From the NCBI GenBank assembly GCA_019634165.1, contig JAHQVT010000010.1, positions 310,001-374,000 on the forward strand: a stretch of DNA of 64,000 nucleotides, written 5' to 3'. Position numbers and translations under genes: made by a program. This DNA is from Rhodospirillales bacterium (GTDB taxonomy: Bacteria; Pseudomonadota; Alphaproteobacteria; Rhodospirillales; Thalassospiraceae). The notes under the pieces were generated by a model. The model searched no databases. It was not told the DNA's origin and saw only the letters and a list, made by a program, of their open reading frames with translations. Of this stretch, positions 34,651 through 43,822 are shown one piece after another. Each line of letters starts with the position of its first letter. Position 1 is the stretch's first letter.

Positions 34651-35575
34651 GAAGTTCAACGCGCTTCCTGCTTATTTACAGGCATCGGTTTTTGGGCTTT
34701 TGGCCTCGATCAGTGCGGCGATCTTTTCGGTGTTTGTGCGTTTGGCGACCGAACATATTGATCCGTTGCAGGCGGTGTTTTTTCGCAATTTCTTTGGGCT
34801 TATCCTGATTGCGCCGCTGGCATTTCGAAGCGGTTTAGCGCCGCTTAAGACCACGCGCTTGCCGATGTTCTGTTTACGCGCGGTTTTATCAATGGGGGCG
34901 ATGAGTTTCTGGTTTTCATCGCTGGCTTATTTACCGCTTGCCGAAGCCACCACGCTGAATTTTACCGTTCCGCTATTTGGGACAATCTTGGCGGCGATTT
35001 TTCTGGGCGAGAGGGTTCGCCAATACAGAGTTGCCGCATTGCTTGTTGGGTTTTGCGGGGTTCTGATCATTATTCGCCCCGGTGCGGAAACCATGCAAAT
35101 GGCCAGCCTTCTTCCGATTGGGGCGGCTATTTGCATGGCCAGTGCGGGACTTACCATCAAGTCATTGGCCAGAACCGAAAAACCGACAACCATCATTCTT
35201 TACATGATGGCGCTGACCACGCCGATGACATTGATCCCCGCCCTTTTTGTTTGGCAAACACCCAGCATTGATGCGTTGCTTTTGATGGCGGCGGGCGCGT
35301 TCATGGCCAATATCACCCAGATTTGTAACACCAATGCGTTCCGGGTTTATGATTATGGCTTTGTCATCGGGTTCAACTATTTGCGTCTGCCGTTCGTTCT
35401 GATCATTGCGTTGGTGATGTTTGGCGAAGTGCCCGAAATTTGGCTTCTGCCCGGTGCAGGGCTGATCATTGGGTCGGCACTTTATATTGCGCGTCGCGAA
35501 GCCAAGCTTAACCGCATTAAACGCGGCCTTTCGGCGGCGGCAAGTGACCTTGATCCGCCACCTTCGCAGCGCTAG
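34643..35575 (+). CDS. EamA/DMT-family transporter (second of three)
   Basis: A protein of 310 residues, homologous to both neighbours. The shared string LPLAEATTLNFTVPLFGTILAA and the ending LPGAGLIIGSALYIARREAK mark it as a close paralogue of the third copy. Ten membrane segments in two EamA halves. It overlaps the end of the first copy and is 20 bases before the third. Confidence 0.88.
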   Translation: MREKFNALPAYLQASVFGLLASISAAIFSVFVRLATEHIDPLQAVFFRNFFGLILIAPLAFRSGLAPLKTTRLPMFCLRAVLSMGAMSFWFSSLAYLPLAEATTLNFTVPLFGTILAAIFLGERVRQYRVAALLVGFCGVLIIIRPGAETMQMASLLPIGAAICMASAGLTIKSLARTEKPTTIILYMMALTTPMTLIPALFVWQTPSIDALLLMAAGAFMANITQICNTNAFRVYDYGFVIGFNYLRLPFVLIIALVMFGEVPEIWLLPGAGLIIGSALYIARREAKLNRIKRGLSAAASDLDPPPSQR

Positions 35576-35595
35576 TCAAAACAAGGGGCAATGTG

Positions 35596-36546
35596 ATGAA
35601 AGCATGGTTTGAACGCCAACCGGCATCCATCAAAGCCAGCTTTTTCGCCCTCTTGGCAGCGGTATTAGCAGCGTGCTTTACCCTGACCATCCGATTTGCC
35701 ACAGCCGAAATTCATCCCTATCAGGCGGTGTTTTTACGGTTTGCCTTTGGCTTGATCCTGATGGCGCCGTTTGTTTTAAAACGCGGGATTGGCACGCTTA
35801 GAACAACCCGTTTGCCGTTGCTTGGCCTGCGCGGTGTTTTATCAGCAGCGGAAATGTGTTTGTGGTTTATGGCGGTTCTGTATTTGCCCTTGGCCGAGGC
35901 CACCACGCTTAACTTCACCGTGCCGCTGTTTGGCACCATTTTAGCCGCCGTTATTTTGCGTGAAACGGTGCGTATTCACCGATGGCTTGCCGTTTTTATC
36001 GGGTTTATTGGGGTGGGTCTGATCATTCAGCCCGGAACGGCTGCCATGCAACCGGCAAGTCTTTTGCCGATTGCAGCGGCGATGTGCATGGCCTGTGCTG
36101 GCATGATCACCAAGCAGCTTGTCCGTACTGAAAACACCACGTCGCTTTTATTTTATCTTATGATCATAACAACCCCGGTATCGCTGGTCCCGGCATTGTT
36201 TGTTTGGCAGACACCAAGCCTAGGTGCGCTTGGCCTAATGGCGGTTGCGGCAGTGATGACGAATGTCATGCAGCTTTGCAACGTCAAAGCCTTGCAACTG
36301 GCCGATTACAGCTTTTTTGTCGGGTTTTCTTATTTGCGCCTGCCGATCATTGCCATTTTGGCGCTGATCTTGTTTGGCGAAGTGCCTGACATCTGGATTT
36401 TACCGGGCGGGGCAATGATTATCGGGGCGGCGATCTATGTTGCGCTTCGAGAACGCAAACTTTCTGCCGGCAAACCCGCCCTTGCCTCGATCCCCGCACA
36501 AGACCCGCAAGCCGCCGTGGTTATGGATGATCAAAAATCCACCTGA
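35596..36546 (+). CDS. EamA/DMT-family transporter (third of three)
   Basis: A protein of 316 residues with the same repeated motif YLPLAEATTLNFTVPLFG as copy two. ATG at 35596 is preferred to an in-frame GTG three bases earlier; AAGGGG lies upstream. Ten membrane segments. The three genes form one transcription unit, a local amplification of exporters. Confidence 0.88.
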   Translation: MKAWFERQPASIKASFFALLAAVLAACFTLTIRFATAEIHPYQAVFLRFAFGLILMAPFVLKRGIGTLRTTRLPLLGLRGVLSAAEMCLWFMAVLYLPLAEATTLNFTVPLFGTILAAVILRETVRIHRWLAVFIGFIGVGLIIQPGTAAMQPASLLPIAAAMCMACAGMITKQLVRTENTTSLLFYLMIITTPVSLVPALFVWQTPSLGALGLMAVAAVMTNVMQLCNVKALQLADYSFFVGFSYLRLPIIAILALILFGEVPDIWILPGGAMIIGAAIYVALRERKLSAGKPALASIPAQDPQAAVVMDDQKST

Positions 36547-36654
36547 GCGCGATGAATTTATCGTGGCAAGGATTGGACTTGCCCGATAAAGATATAATTT
36601 GGTATATAAATACCGATTAAATGAATTATCGCAGGGAAAAGGGGGCTTTACGTC

Positions 36655-37416
36655 ATGCAGATCAAGGGTTCTATCGCCATTGTCACCGGGGCGGCATCCG
36701 GGCTTGGTGCCGCTACGGCAGAAGTTTTGGCGAATGCTGGCGCGAAAATAGCTGCCTTTGATCTGAATGAGGACGGTGCAAAAGCAACGGGCGAAAAACT
36801 TGGCGGTGCCGGGTTTGGCGTTGATGTTTCAAATGCCACAAGCGTTGAAAACGCGGTTGCCGAAGTTGTGAAAACCATCGAAAGCCCGTCCATTCTTGTT
36901 AATTGTGCCGGTATTTTGCAGGGCGAACGCATTGTCGGGCGCGACGGCCCGGCAGACCTGGAGGCCTTTGCACGTGTGATCAATGTCAACTTGATTGGCA
37001 CATTTAACATGATGCGGGTTGTTGCAAACGCCATGAGCAAGAATGACCCAGCCGAATCTGGCGAGCGCGGCGTGATCGTGAATACCGCATCGATTGCTGC
37101 TTATGAAGGTCAGATCGGACAGGCTGCTTATTCGGCATCCAAAGGCGGGGTTGCTGCGATGACGCTTCCGGCTGCACGCGAGCTTTCCCGCCATGGCATT
37201 CGGGTGGCATCCATTGCACCGGGCATGTTTGGCACCCCGATGGTCACAGCCCTTTCCGAAGAAATGCAGGAAGCCTTGGCATCAAACATTCCATTCCCCA
37301 AACGCCTTGGCGATCCGGCGGAATATGGCCGACTGGCGATGCATATTTGCGAAAATCAAATGATCAATGGGGAGACCATCCGCATTGATGGCGCGGTTCG
37401 GCTGGAACCGAAATAA
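36655..37416 (+). CDS. SDR-family dehydrogenase, 3-hydroxyacyl-CoA dehydrogenase type 2-like
   Basis: A protein of 253 residues. The cofactor motif TGAASGLGAATAEVL favours NAD(H), D40-type acidic residues follow (AFDLNEDG), and the catalytic Tyr-Lys pair is intact in AAYSASKGGVAAMTLPAAREL. The VNTASIAAYEGQIGQAAYSASKG environment and GMFGTPM are typical of HSD17B10-like enzymes that oxidise short 3-hydroxyacyl-CoA, including the isoleucine pathway intermediate. It is monocistronic with a good terminator. Confidence 0.9.
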   Translation: MQIKGSIAIVTGAASGLGAATAEVLANAGAKIAAFDLNEDGAKATGEKLGGAGFGVDVSNATSVENAVAEVVKTIESPSILVNCAGILQGERIVGRDGPADLEAFARVINVNLIGTFNMMRVVANAMSKNDPAESGERGVIVNTASIAAYEGQIGQAAYSASKGGVAAMTLPAARELSRHGIRVASIAPGMFGTPMVTALSEEMQEALASNIPFPKRLGDPAEYGRLAMHICENQMINGETIRIDGAVRLEPK

Positions 37417-37450
37417 TCCCGCATTTCGACCAGCATAACGTACCGCAGCC

Positions 37451-37487
37451 AAAACGCCCTGCCGTTCCCCAGCCGGCAGGGCGTTTT
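37451..37487 (+). terminator. Terminator after the SDR gene
   Basis: A 14-bp perfect stem AAAACGCCCTGCCG / CGGCAGGGCGTTTT with a nine-base loop, followed by CTTTT. It lies 34 bases after the stop codon. Confidence 0.9.
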
Positions 37488-37632
37488 CTTTTGCCCATTG
37501 CTTGTGCCTTGCCTGAACCTTGAAAGCATTTTGCAAAGAACAACATACAGAGTCCCTTGCAGCAGAAATAACCAATAGAAACACGACCTGTTGACGACTT
37601 GGGAAGCTGACATTGCAAAAGGGCTTTAAAGT

Positions 37633-38583
37633 ATGCGCGCACTGACACCCACCATTTTTGTGATCTTTTTTGTCGCACTATCCTACCTAATGCCCGCCGC
37701 CCGCGCCCAGTCAGCCCAACCCATACTTGATGTTGTTTATCCTTTGCGCGTCGAGGCCGAAAAAGGCCCGCATGACTTCATCCTCGCGACCTTGAAACTT
37801 GCGCTGGATAAATCAGAACGCCGCTATGAGATGCGTGCCTCCGACATCCCGATGCAGCAAACCCGTGCGATGGAACACCTTAGAACCGGCAAAGACATTA
37901 CCGTTTACTGGGCAGGAACCAGCCCGGAGTTTGAAGCCGAATTCCAGCCCATCAGGATGCCGATCATGCGGGGATTGCTTGGCTATCGGCTGTTCATCAT
38001 TCACAAAGACCAACAATCAAGATTCAACGAAATAGAGACGGTTTCACAATTATCGCACCTGACGGCCGGGCAAGGATTGGGATGGTCTGATATTCAAATT
38101 CTTGAAAATGCCGGTTTGCCAGTGTCAGCGGCCCCATATGAGTATGTTTTCAGTCTGGTGAATTCCAAGCGTCTGGATTATTTCCCACGCGGTGTGACCG
38201 AAGCATTTCCCGAGTTAAAGGAATTCGGGCCTGAAAACCCGAACATTGCCATCGAAAAACGCCTTCTGCTTGTTTACCCGTTCGCGATGTTCTTTTTCGT
38301 CAATAAGGACAACCCGGATTTGGCCAATGCGATCACGACGGGGTTTGAAAAGGCCTATATGGATGGTTCCTTTCAGGCGCTATTTTCCCAGCACCCGCAT
38401 ATCCGTTCGATCATTGATGGCGCGCATCTTAGTACAAGAACCCGACTGGAAATTCCCAATCCTTTCCTGACCGCCGAGACACGACGAATCCCCGAGAAAT
38501 ATTGGTATAAGGAAGAAAGCATCCTTTACCAAAACCACCCGGCTTCGAAGCCTGCCTATGAGACGGCGAAACACACCAACTAA
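37633..38583 (+). CDS. Periplasmic binding-like protein of unknown ligand
   Basis: A protein of 316 residues with a signal peptide (IFVIFFVALSYLMPAARAQ). The mature part resembles the type II periplasmic binding fold (VLKDITVYWAGTS-like region, LTAGQGLGWSDIQILENAGLPV, then RLDYFPRGVTEAFPEL), a form often annotated as transporter substrate-binding or 'SBP-like' and frequently without a permease partner. No transport genes are adjacent. It may serve sensing. I am unsure of the ligand. Confidence 0.75.
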   Translation: MRALTPTIFVIFFVALSYLMPAARAQSAQPILDVVYPLRVEAEKGPHDFILATLKLALDKSERRYEMRASDIPMQQTRAMEHLRTGKDITVYWAGTSPEFEAEFQPIRMPIMRGLLGYRLFIIHKDQQSRFNEIETVSQLSHLTAGQGLGWSDIQILENAGLPVSAAPYEYVFSLVNSKRLDYFPRGVTEAFPELKEFGPENPNIAIEKRLLLVYPFAMFFFVNKDNPDLANAITTGFEKAYMDGSFQALFSQHPHIRSIIDGAHLSTRTRLEIPNPFLTAETRRIPEKYWYKEESILYQNHPASKPAYETAKHTN

Positions 38584-38595
38584 AAGCTTAGCTGA

Positions 38596-38883
38596 TCAGG
38601 AAACGACCGTTTCGCAATAGGCTGCAAGATCAATGTCTTTTTGGGTTACACCACCAGCATCATGGGTGGTTAATGTGATGCCGACCTTGTTGTAAACATT
38701 GAACCATTCGGGATGGTGATCCATTTTTTCCGCCATCAAGGCGATGCGGGTCATAAAGCCGAATGCGGAATTGAAATCGCCAAACATATAGACCTGCCCA
38801 ATGGATTTGCCATCTTCGGACAGTTCCCAGTGGGGAAGTTTCTTAAGGGCGGTAAGGATTGCAGTTTTTTCGAGTTTGCTCAT
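38596..38883 (-). CDS. phhB: Pterin-4a-carbinolamine dehydratase
   Basis: A protein of 95 residues, the normal length. The active-site motif HHPEW is at 56-60 (preceded by [16 protein letters not shown]) and a second histidine pair follows in TTHDAGGVT. It recycles the pterin cofactor of phenylalanine hydroxylase. No hydroxylase gene is in the window. Confidence 0.95.
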   Translation of the reverse strand: MSKLEKTAILTALKKLPHWELSEDGKSIGQVYMFGDFNSAFGFMTRIALMAEKMDHHPEWFNVYNKVGITLTTHDAGGVTQKDIDLAAYCETVVS

Positions 38884-38940
38884 GTTTTGCCTCCTGATTT
38901 TTATCTTGGGGTGCGGTGTTATTTGAGCATAAAACCGCGT

Positions 38941-39576
38941 TTAACCCAACAGGCCATGCACCCTTGCTCGCAAGACCGGCAGAAGGTCGGCTTCAAACCA
39001 TGGGTTCTTTTTCATCCATGCGGTATTGCGCCAACTTGGATGGGGCATCGGCAAAAGGTTATCGGGTAGGAAATCGGCAAATTGATGCACCGTTTGCGTC
39101 ATGGTTTTGGCCCGACGCGCACCAAGATAGCGGTGTTGCGCATATTGCCCGATCAAAAGCGTTAATCCGACATTGGGCAAATGGCCAAGCAAGGCATCAT
39201 GCCATGCCGGGGCGCATTCCGGGCGGGGTGGTAAATCACCGCCGCGCTCCATCCGGCCGGGATAGCAAAAGCCCATTGGCATGATCGCCAGCTTGGCCGG
39301 GTCGTAAAAATCATCCACCGACAGATCAAGCCATTCGCGCAGCCGATCGCCCGATGCGTCATTCCATGGCAGGCCGGTTTCATGCACCCTTGTTCCCGGT
39401 GCTTGGCCAATGATCAAAATGCGGGCCGATTTTGCCATGCGGACAACAGGGCGCGGCCCCAGCGGCAAGGCCCGTTCACAGATCCGACAGGCACGAACAT
39501 CGCCAAGCAACGCATCAAACGCACCGTCCCTGCCCATCGGATCAATTTCAGGTAATTTTCCGGTCAAACCCGGCAT
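38941..39576 (-). CDS. Uracil-DNA glycosylase family protein
   Basis: A protein of 211 residues. The UDG-fold motifs are visible: LIIGQAPGTRVHETG (about 54-68) for motif 1 and MPHPSWRN near the C-terminus for motif 2. An early RAC..CERALPLGPRPV segment resembles the Fe-S or Zn-binding N-terminus of related family 4/5 glycosylases, but only two clear cysteines (RACRIC) are present, so a cluster is doubtful. It likely removes uracil or a related damaged base from DNA. It is 8 bases from the GST gene on the same strand, so co-transcription is likely. Confidence 0.85.
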   Translation of the reverse strand: MPGLTGKLPEIDPMGRDGAFDALLGDVRACRICERALPLGPRPVVRMAKSARILIIGQAPGTRVHETGLPWNDASGDRLREWLDLSVDDFYDPAKLAIMPMGFCYPGRMERGGDLPPRPECAPAWHDALLGHLPNVGLTLLIGQYAQHRYLGARRAKTMTQTVHQFADFLPDNLLPMPHPSWRNTAWMKKNPWFEADLLPVLRARVHGLLG

Positions 39577-39584
39577 GTCTGCCC

Positions 39585-40253
39585 CTAGTCGGTTTCGTCA
39601 AGTTCATCAATGGCAACCACCCATTCTTCGGCGAGTGCATCATTGTACCATGCCTTCATTTCCGGCAGGGCAAGGATGGTTTCCATATAGGCATTGCCGA
39701 TCGGATCAAGGGTGACGTCATAGGTCTTAAAGCGCGAAACGACCGGGGCGAACATGGCATCGGCAATCGAGAAATGACCAAACAGGAAATCCCCGCCCTG
39801 ACCAAATTGCGTGCGGCAGGTTTTAAAAATTTCCGTGATCCGAATGATGTCTTTATCCACCCCGGCTTTGCGGCCCCGACCGGGAAGGCTTTTGCGGCAA
39901 TTCATCGGCATGGCACCGCGCAATGCGCCAAACCCGCCATGCATTTCCAACGATACCGAACGTGCAATTGCCCGAACATCCCGATCAAGCGGCCACAACA
40001 TGGTATCGGGGCGGCTATCGGCGATATATTCGAGAATGCCCAATGCTTCCCAGATGGTTTTGCTGCCATCAAACAAGGCGGGAACCTTTGCCGTTGGTGA
40101 GAATACCGGCGCCTTTGCGTCCCATTCCTTGGTGAAAAGCGGAACGAGTTTTTCATCAAAATCAACGCCTGCGACCTTTAGCCCCAGCCAAGCGCGCAGC
40201 GACCAGGAAGAATAGTTTTTATTGCCGATATAAAGAACAGGACGGTTTTCCAT
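39585..40253 (-). CDS. Glutathione S-transferase family protein
   Basis: A protein of 222 residues. The N-terminal thioredoxin-like domain starts VLYIGNKNYSSWSLRAWLGLK with the catalytic-type SSWS serine, then a KVPALFDG cis-proline motif and IWEALGILEYIAD. The C-terminal helical domain follows. This NYSSWSLR subgroup is common in alphaproteobacteria; the substrate is unknown. It heads the pair with the glycosylase gene. Confidence 0.9.
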   Translation of the reverse strand: MENRPVLYIGNKNYSSWSLRAWLGLKVAGVDFDEKLVPLFTKEWDAKAPVFSPTAKVPALFDGSKTIWEALGILEYIADSRPDTMLWPLDRDVRAIARSVSLEMHGGFGALRGAMPMNCRKSLPGRGRKAGVDKDIIRITEIFKTCRTQFGQGGDFLFGHFSIADAMFAPVVSRFKTYDVTLDPIGNAYMETILALPEMKAWYNDALAEEWVVAIDELDETD

Positions 40254-40435
40254 AAGCGGGCCTTTTCACACGCAAGGTTAAATATGCCCAACACTATCTG
40301 GCCTTTGCCAATGGGGTTCAAGGGGATCGGGCGCAAAATCACTTTATTGTTTTAGCACTTTAAAACGTCATCTTCTTTAGGGCGGTTTGAATGTTCGGCC
40401 CGACTTTTAAAGACCCATTTCGATCAAGGACCATC

Positions 40436-41434
40436 ATGGCATTGTCATTTGCGCGGATTGCGCTTTGCACCGCATCCCTTTTTGCCGGTTACACCGGATT
40501 TGGCGCATTTTCGCCCACCGCCCAAAGTGCCGAGCCAAATGGCCCCACCAGCATCCCGGTATCCTCGCAATCAGTATTTGAACATATCGTCCATTCCGAC
40601 ATTCTTGGCCGCGACATGCAGCTTTTGGTCTGGAAACCAGAACAGGCCGCACCCGAAAGTGGCTATCCGGTGATTTACAGTTTTGATGGCGAAACATCGA
40701 TCCCGATCTTTGCCGAGTTTGCCGCACAGGCCGCACGGGTTGGGGCGCGTTATAAACTGGTCGCGCCCTTGATTGTCGGGTTTGCCGAAATGCCCGATTA
40801 CTGGTCAGGGCCAAACGCCATGGATCAGCGCACATTTGATTTCACCCCACCCGCCGATCAATATGATGTTCCAGAACGCCCGAACCTTAAACCTTGGCCG
40901 AAACTGGGCGGCGGGGATGCCTATTTGCAGGCGGTCATTGCAGAATTCAAACCAATGATTGCGGAAATTTATGCGGTTGATCAAACCCGTGAGACGCTTT
41001 TTGGCCATTCCCTTGGCGGAATGATGGTGCTTCATGCCTTGGCAACCCATCCCGATGCCTTTGATGCTTATGTCGCGGCCAGCCCATCAATCTGGTTTAA
41101 CAAACCCGAACGTATGGCGGAAATGCGCGATTTCCTTGCACGGTCGGACTTTTCCCAAACAGCACCTATTCCCTTGATGCTAAGCGTTGGCGGCGAAGAA
41201 GCCAAACTTGATGACTGGGAAATGTTGATGCCGCCCGATGCCCGCGAACGGCGCAAAGCGTGGAAACACAGCAATGACATGGTCAATAACGCCCGCGAAA
41301 TGGCAAGCATGATCACGGAAAAGGGTATGAGCCGGATTGATCTGAGCTTCGCAATCTTTGATGGCGAAGACCATCACACGGCAAAGCCGATCACGATCAA
41401 CCGCGCCATCCGATTTGCCATGACGCCGCGTTAA
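40436..41434 (+). CDS. Secreted alpha/beta-hydrolase esterase (putative esterase family, IroE-like)
   Basis: A protein of about 332 residues with a signal peptide (LSFARIALCTASLFAGYT... AQSAE). The nucleophile elbow is LFGHSLGGMMVLHAL and the last histidine lies in GEDHHTAKP near the C-terminus, with the acid residue in between (GEEAKLDDWEM). The family includes esterases that hydrolyse enterobactin-like siderophores and other esters; no siderophore genes are nearby. The start at 40436 is preferred over one 15 codons upstream because it places the signal peptide first. It has its own terminator. Confidence 0.85.
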   Translation: MALSFARIALCTASLFAGYTGFGAFSPTAQSAEPNGPTSIPVSSQSVFEHIVHSDILGRDMQLLVWKPEQAAPESGYPVIYSFDGETSIPIFAEFAAQAARVGARYKLVAPLIVGFAEMPDYWSGPNAMDQRTFDFTPPADQYDVPERPNLKPWPKLGGGDAYLQAVIAEFKPMIAEIYAVDQTRETLFGHSLGGMMVLHALATHPDAFDAYVAASPSIWFNKPERMAEMRDFLARSDFSQTAPIPLMLSVGGEEAKLDDWEMLMPPDARERRKAWKHSNDMVNNAREMASMITEKGMSRIDLSFAIFDGEDHHTAKPITINRAIRFAMTPR

Positions 41435-41463
41435 CCGCAACAAACGCCCAACCATCTGACAGA

Positions 41464-41502
41464 TAAAACACCCCGCCCCTGATCAGCTTGGCGGGGTTTT
41501 CT
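41464..41502 (+). terminator. Terminator after the esterase gene
   Basis: CCCCGCC and GGCGGGG (41471-41477 and 41490-41496) form a stem flanked by A and T runs, ending TTTTCTTTT. It lies 37 bases after the stop. It also shows that an in-frame TTG at 41488 cannot be the start of the next gene. Confidence 0.85.
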
Positions 41503-41661
41503 TTTCGACAATTGCCCTTGGATAACAGCAGCCGTAGGATTAGATATCTTGTTTGGGCAGGCGCCAGCAGACCCGGTAAACCCGATGCCCGCCACCCTTT
41601 ATGCTTAATATGCTTACGTCATCAGACATCATCAGGATGTCATCAGCAGGGAAGCCTAAAA

Positions 41662-43062
41662 TTGTACGATCACATCATCGCGCATAATACATCTGACACC
41701 CCGACCCAAATCACCCCGATTGCCGAAAGTGAATTTGAAAGCTGGCTTGGTGTGCAATCTGCCAATACCAAGGCATGGATTGCCGCAAACGGCTATGAGG
41801 CAAAGCGCGGAACGCAGCTTATCCTTCCGGGGGCGGACGGTGCCGTTGGATCGGTTTTGATTGGCTATGTCGATGATGCCAAAGCGCTTTGGGATTTTGC
41901 AGGCTTGCCCGCAAGTCTTCCAGAAGGAACCTATGCCCTTGCCGATAGCTTGATGGATCAGGCAGGCCTTTATGAAAAGGCTGCCCTTGGTTTGTATCTT
42001 GGCGGGTATCGTTTTGATCGCTATCGCAAGGATGACGGCAAAAAATCCAAACGCGCCAAATTTGCCCTGCATGATATTGATGCCGCCAAGCGGGCCGAAA
42101 ATGTTGCACAGGGTATTGGTCTTGCCCGTGATCTGGTCAATATTCCGGCCAATGATATGGGCCCGGCAGAACTAGAAGAAGCTGCGCGCAGCCTTGGCAA
42201 AGAATTTGATGCCAAAGTATCGGCCATTATTGGCGAAGATCTTTTGAAACAGAACTTCCCGGCAATTTACACGGTCGGTCATGGCAGCGATCGTGAACCG
42301 CGCCTGATTGACCTGCATTGGGGCAATGACGACGCCCCGAAAATTACGCTGGTTGGTAAGGGTGTCTGTTTTGATACCGGTGGCTATGACCTTAAACCAT
42401 CAAGCAACATGCTTCTGATGAAAAAGGATATGGGCGGATCAGCCCAGGTTCTTGGCCTTGCGCGGATGATCATGGCCGCCAACCTTCCGGTGCGCCTGCG
42501 CGTTCTGATCCCGGCAGTTGAAAACATGGTGTCGGGTCGGGCCTATCGTCCAAGTGATATTCTTCAGACCCGCAAGGGCATCACGGTGGAAGTTGGCAAT
42601 ACCGATGCCGAAGGACGCCTTGTTTTATCTGACGCCCTGACCGAAGCGGCATCAGAAGACCCGGAAATGTTGCTTGATTTTGCCACCCTTACCGGCGCGG
42701 CACGTGTTGCGCTTGGCCTTGGGTTGCCTGCCCTGTTTTCCAATGATGATGATCTTGCCAATGGCTTGATGGAAAATGGATTGGCATTGCATGATCCGAT
42801 GTGGCGTTTGCCGCTTTGGGATGAATATCGTTCGATGCTTGATAGCAAGGCCGCGGACATGAACAATATTTCAGGATCGCCATATGGTGGTGCAATCATT
42901 GCGGCATTGTTCCTTGATCGTTTCGCAGAAGGTGCGAAAAGCTGGGCGCATATTGATTTGATGGCATGGAACCCAACTGATCGCCCCGGTCGCCCAACCG
43001 GTGGCGAAGCACAGGGAATCCGCGCGGCATTCAAGCTTATCGAGGATCGTTTCGGTAAGTAA
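41662..43062 (+). CDS. Leucyl aminopeptidase family (M17) protease
   Basis: A protein of 466 residues. The M17 signature NTDAEGRLVLSDAL and the metal/catalytic loop VCFDTGGYDLKP with KKDMGGSAQVLG are complete. M17 enzymes are cytoplasmic hexamers with two metal ions that free N-terminal residues from peptides. The best start is TTG at 41662, with AGGGAAG at normal distance and an N-terminus MYDHIIAHN matching the family; no ATG fits. Longer in-frame readings run back into the esterase terminator. Confidence 0.92.
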   Translation: MYDHIIAHNTSDTPTQITPIAESEFESWLGVQSANTKAWIAANGYEAKRGTQLILPGADGAVGSVLIGYVDDAKALWDFAGLPASLPEGTYALADSLMDQAGLYEKAALGLYLGGYRFDRYRKDDGKKSKRAKFALHDIDAAKRAENVAQGIGLARDLVNIPANDMGPAELEEAARSLGKEFDAKVSAIIGEDLLKQNFPAIYTVGHGSDREPRLIDLHWGNDDAPKITLVGKGVCFDTGGYDLKPSSNMLLMKKDMGGSAQVLGLARMIMAANLPVRLRVLIPAVENMVSGRAYRPSDILQTRKGITVEVGNTDAEGRLVLSDALTEAASEDPEMLLDFATLTGAARVALGLGLPALFSNDDDLANGLMENGLALHDPMWRLPLWDEYRSMLDSKAADMNNISGSPYGGAIIAALFLDRFAEGAKSWAHIDLMAWNPTDRPGRPTGGEAQGIRAAFKLIEDRFGK

Positions 43063-43098
43063 ACCAAACCGGGAATTGAATATTTTCCAATTAGACCT

Positions 43099-43127
43099 TT
43101 GACATCCGCGCAGGGGTCAGGTAGACA
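43099..43127 (+). promoter_or_regulatory. Sigma-70-type promoter of the marR-like gene
   Basis: TTGACA (43099-43104) and TAGACA (43122-43127) are 17 bases apart, followed near the start site by an imperfect palindrome TTACGTATTCGTAA (43130-43143) that could be the regulator's own operator. Confidence 0.5.
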
Positions 43128-43166
43128 GATTACGTATTCGTAACAAATTAATTGTTGGGCACAAGC

Positions 43167-43514
43167 ATGTCGATCGAGATCAAACCGTCTCAGGCTCTTG
43201 ACCTTTGGCGTATCGCGATTGTTGAAAGCGTGCGTCGGGATTCTCCCGATCTTTCAGCCCGGCAAATGGCTTTGTTGCTGAAGGTTTACCTGACCCCGGC
43301 CCCACATACGGTGCGTGGGTTGTCAGATGCACTGAACATCTCCAAACCGGCAATTACCCGCGCCCTTGACCGCCTAAGTTCGCTTGGCATGGTCAAACGC
43401 AAGGTTGATGAAGACGACCGTCGGTCTGTCTTGATCCAGCGTACTGTCAAAGGGTCGGTCTTCTTACGTGAATTTGGCGATATTATCGTTGCCGCTGGTC
43501 TGAAGACCGAATAG
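43167..43514 (+). CDS. MarR-family transcriptional regulator
   Basis: A short protein of about 115 residues. The central winged helix-turn-helix (HTVRGLSDALNISKPAITRALDRLSSLGMVKRKVDEDDRRS) is a textbook MarR domain, but the usual N- and C-terminal dimerisation helices are shortened. It appears to be monocistronic. No obvious target gene is adjacent, so autoregulation and distant targets are likely. ATG at 43167 is preferred to an upstream TTG. Confidence 0.85.
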   Translation: MSIEIKPSQALDLWRIAIVESVRRDSPDLSARQMALLLKVYLTPAPHTVRGLSDALNISKPAITRALDRLSSLGMVKRKVDEDDRRSVLIQRTVKGSVFLREFGDIIVAAGLKTE

Positions 43515-43822
43515 TCCGCTTTGAGAACGCCGTATTTACACCCGCGTTTTCAATAAATTCGCCCTAAAAGCCGACGTCTTTTGGAATATTTTTCCAAATT
43601 TGGCGATTTAGGGCAGCAAAGCTTTCCTTTTGTGAATTTGAAACATCTTATATGGCGAAAAATCGCTATATACATACCAGTCGGTTCGTAATGCTGCCTG
43701 ACGGCATCAAACGTTTCAAACCTTCTTTCTGTTTATTTTCAATGACCTACATGAAAAACGATCAAAGGACATTCTCCTTTGACCGTTTAAATTGGGCGCT
43801 GGGCACGGGAAACCCGATTTGG
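43515..43822. other. 308-base gap between convergent genes
   Basis: I support no gene here. A hairpin TCAAAGGA / TCCTTTGA with loop CATTC (43762-43782) may terminate one of the convergent transcripts, although no strong T run follows. Confidence 0.45.

Noticed and set aside
41488-41661. N-terminal extension of the aminopeptidase from an in-frame TTG at 41488.
   Set aside because: The codon lies in the terminator stem of the esterase gene, and the extra residues do not resemble the M17 family.
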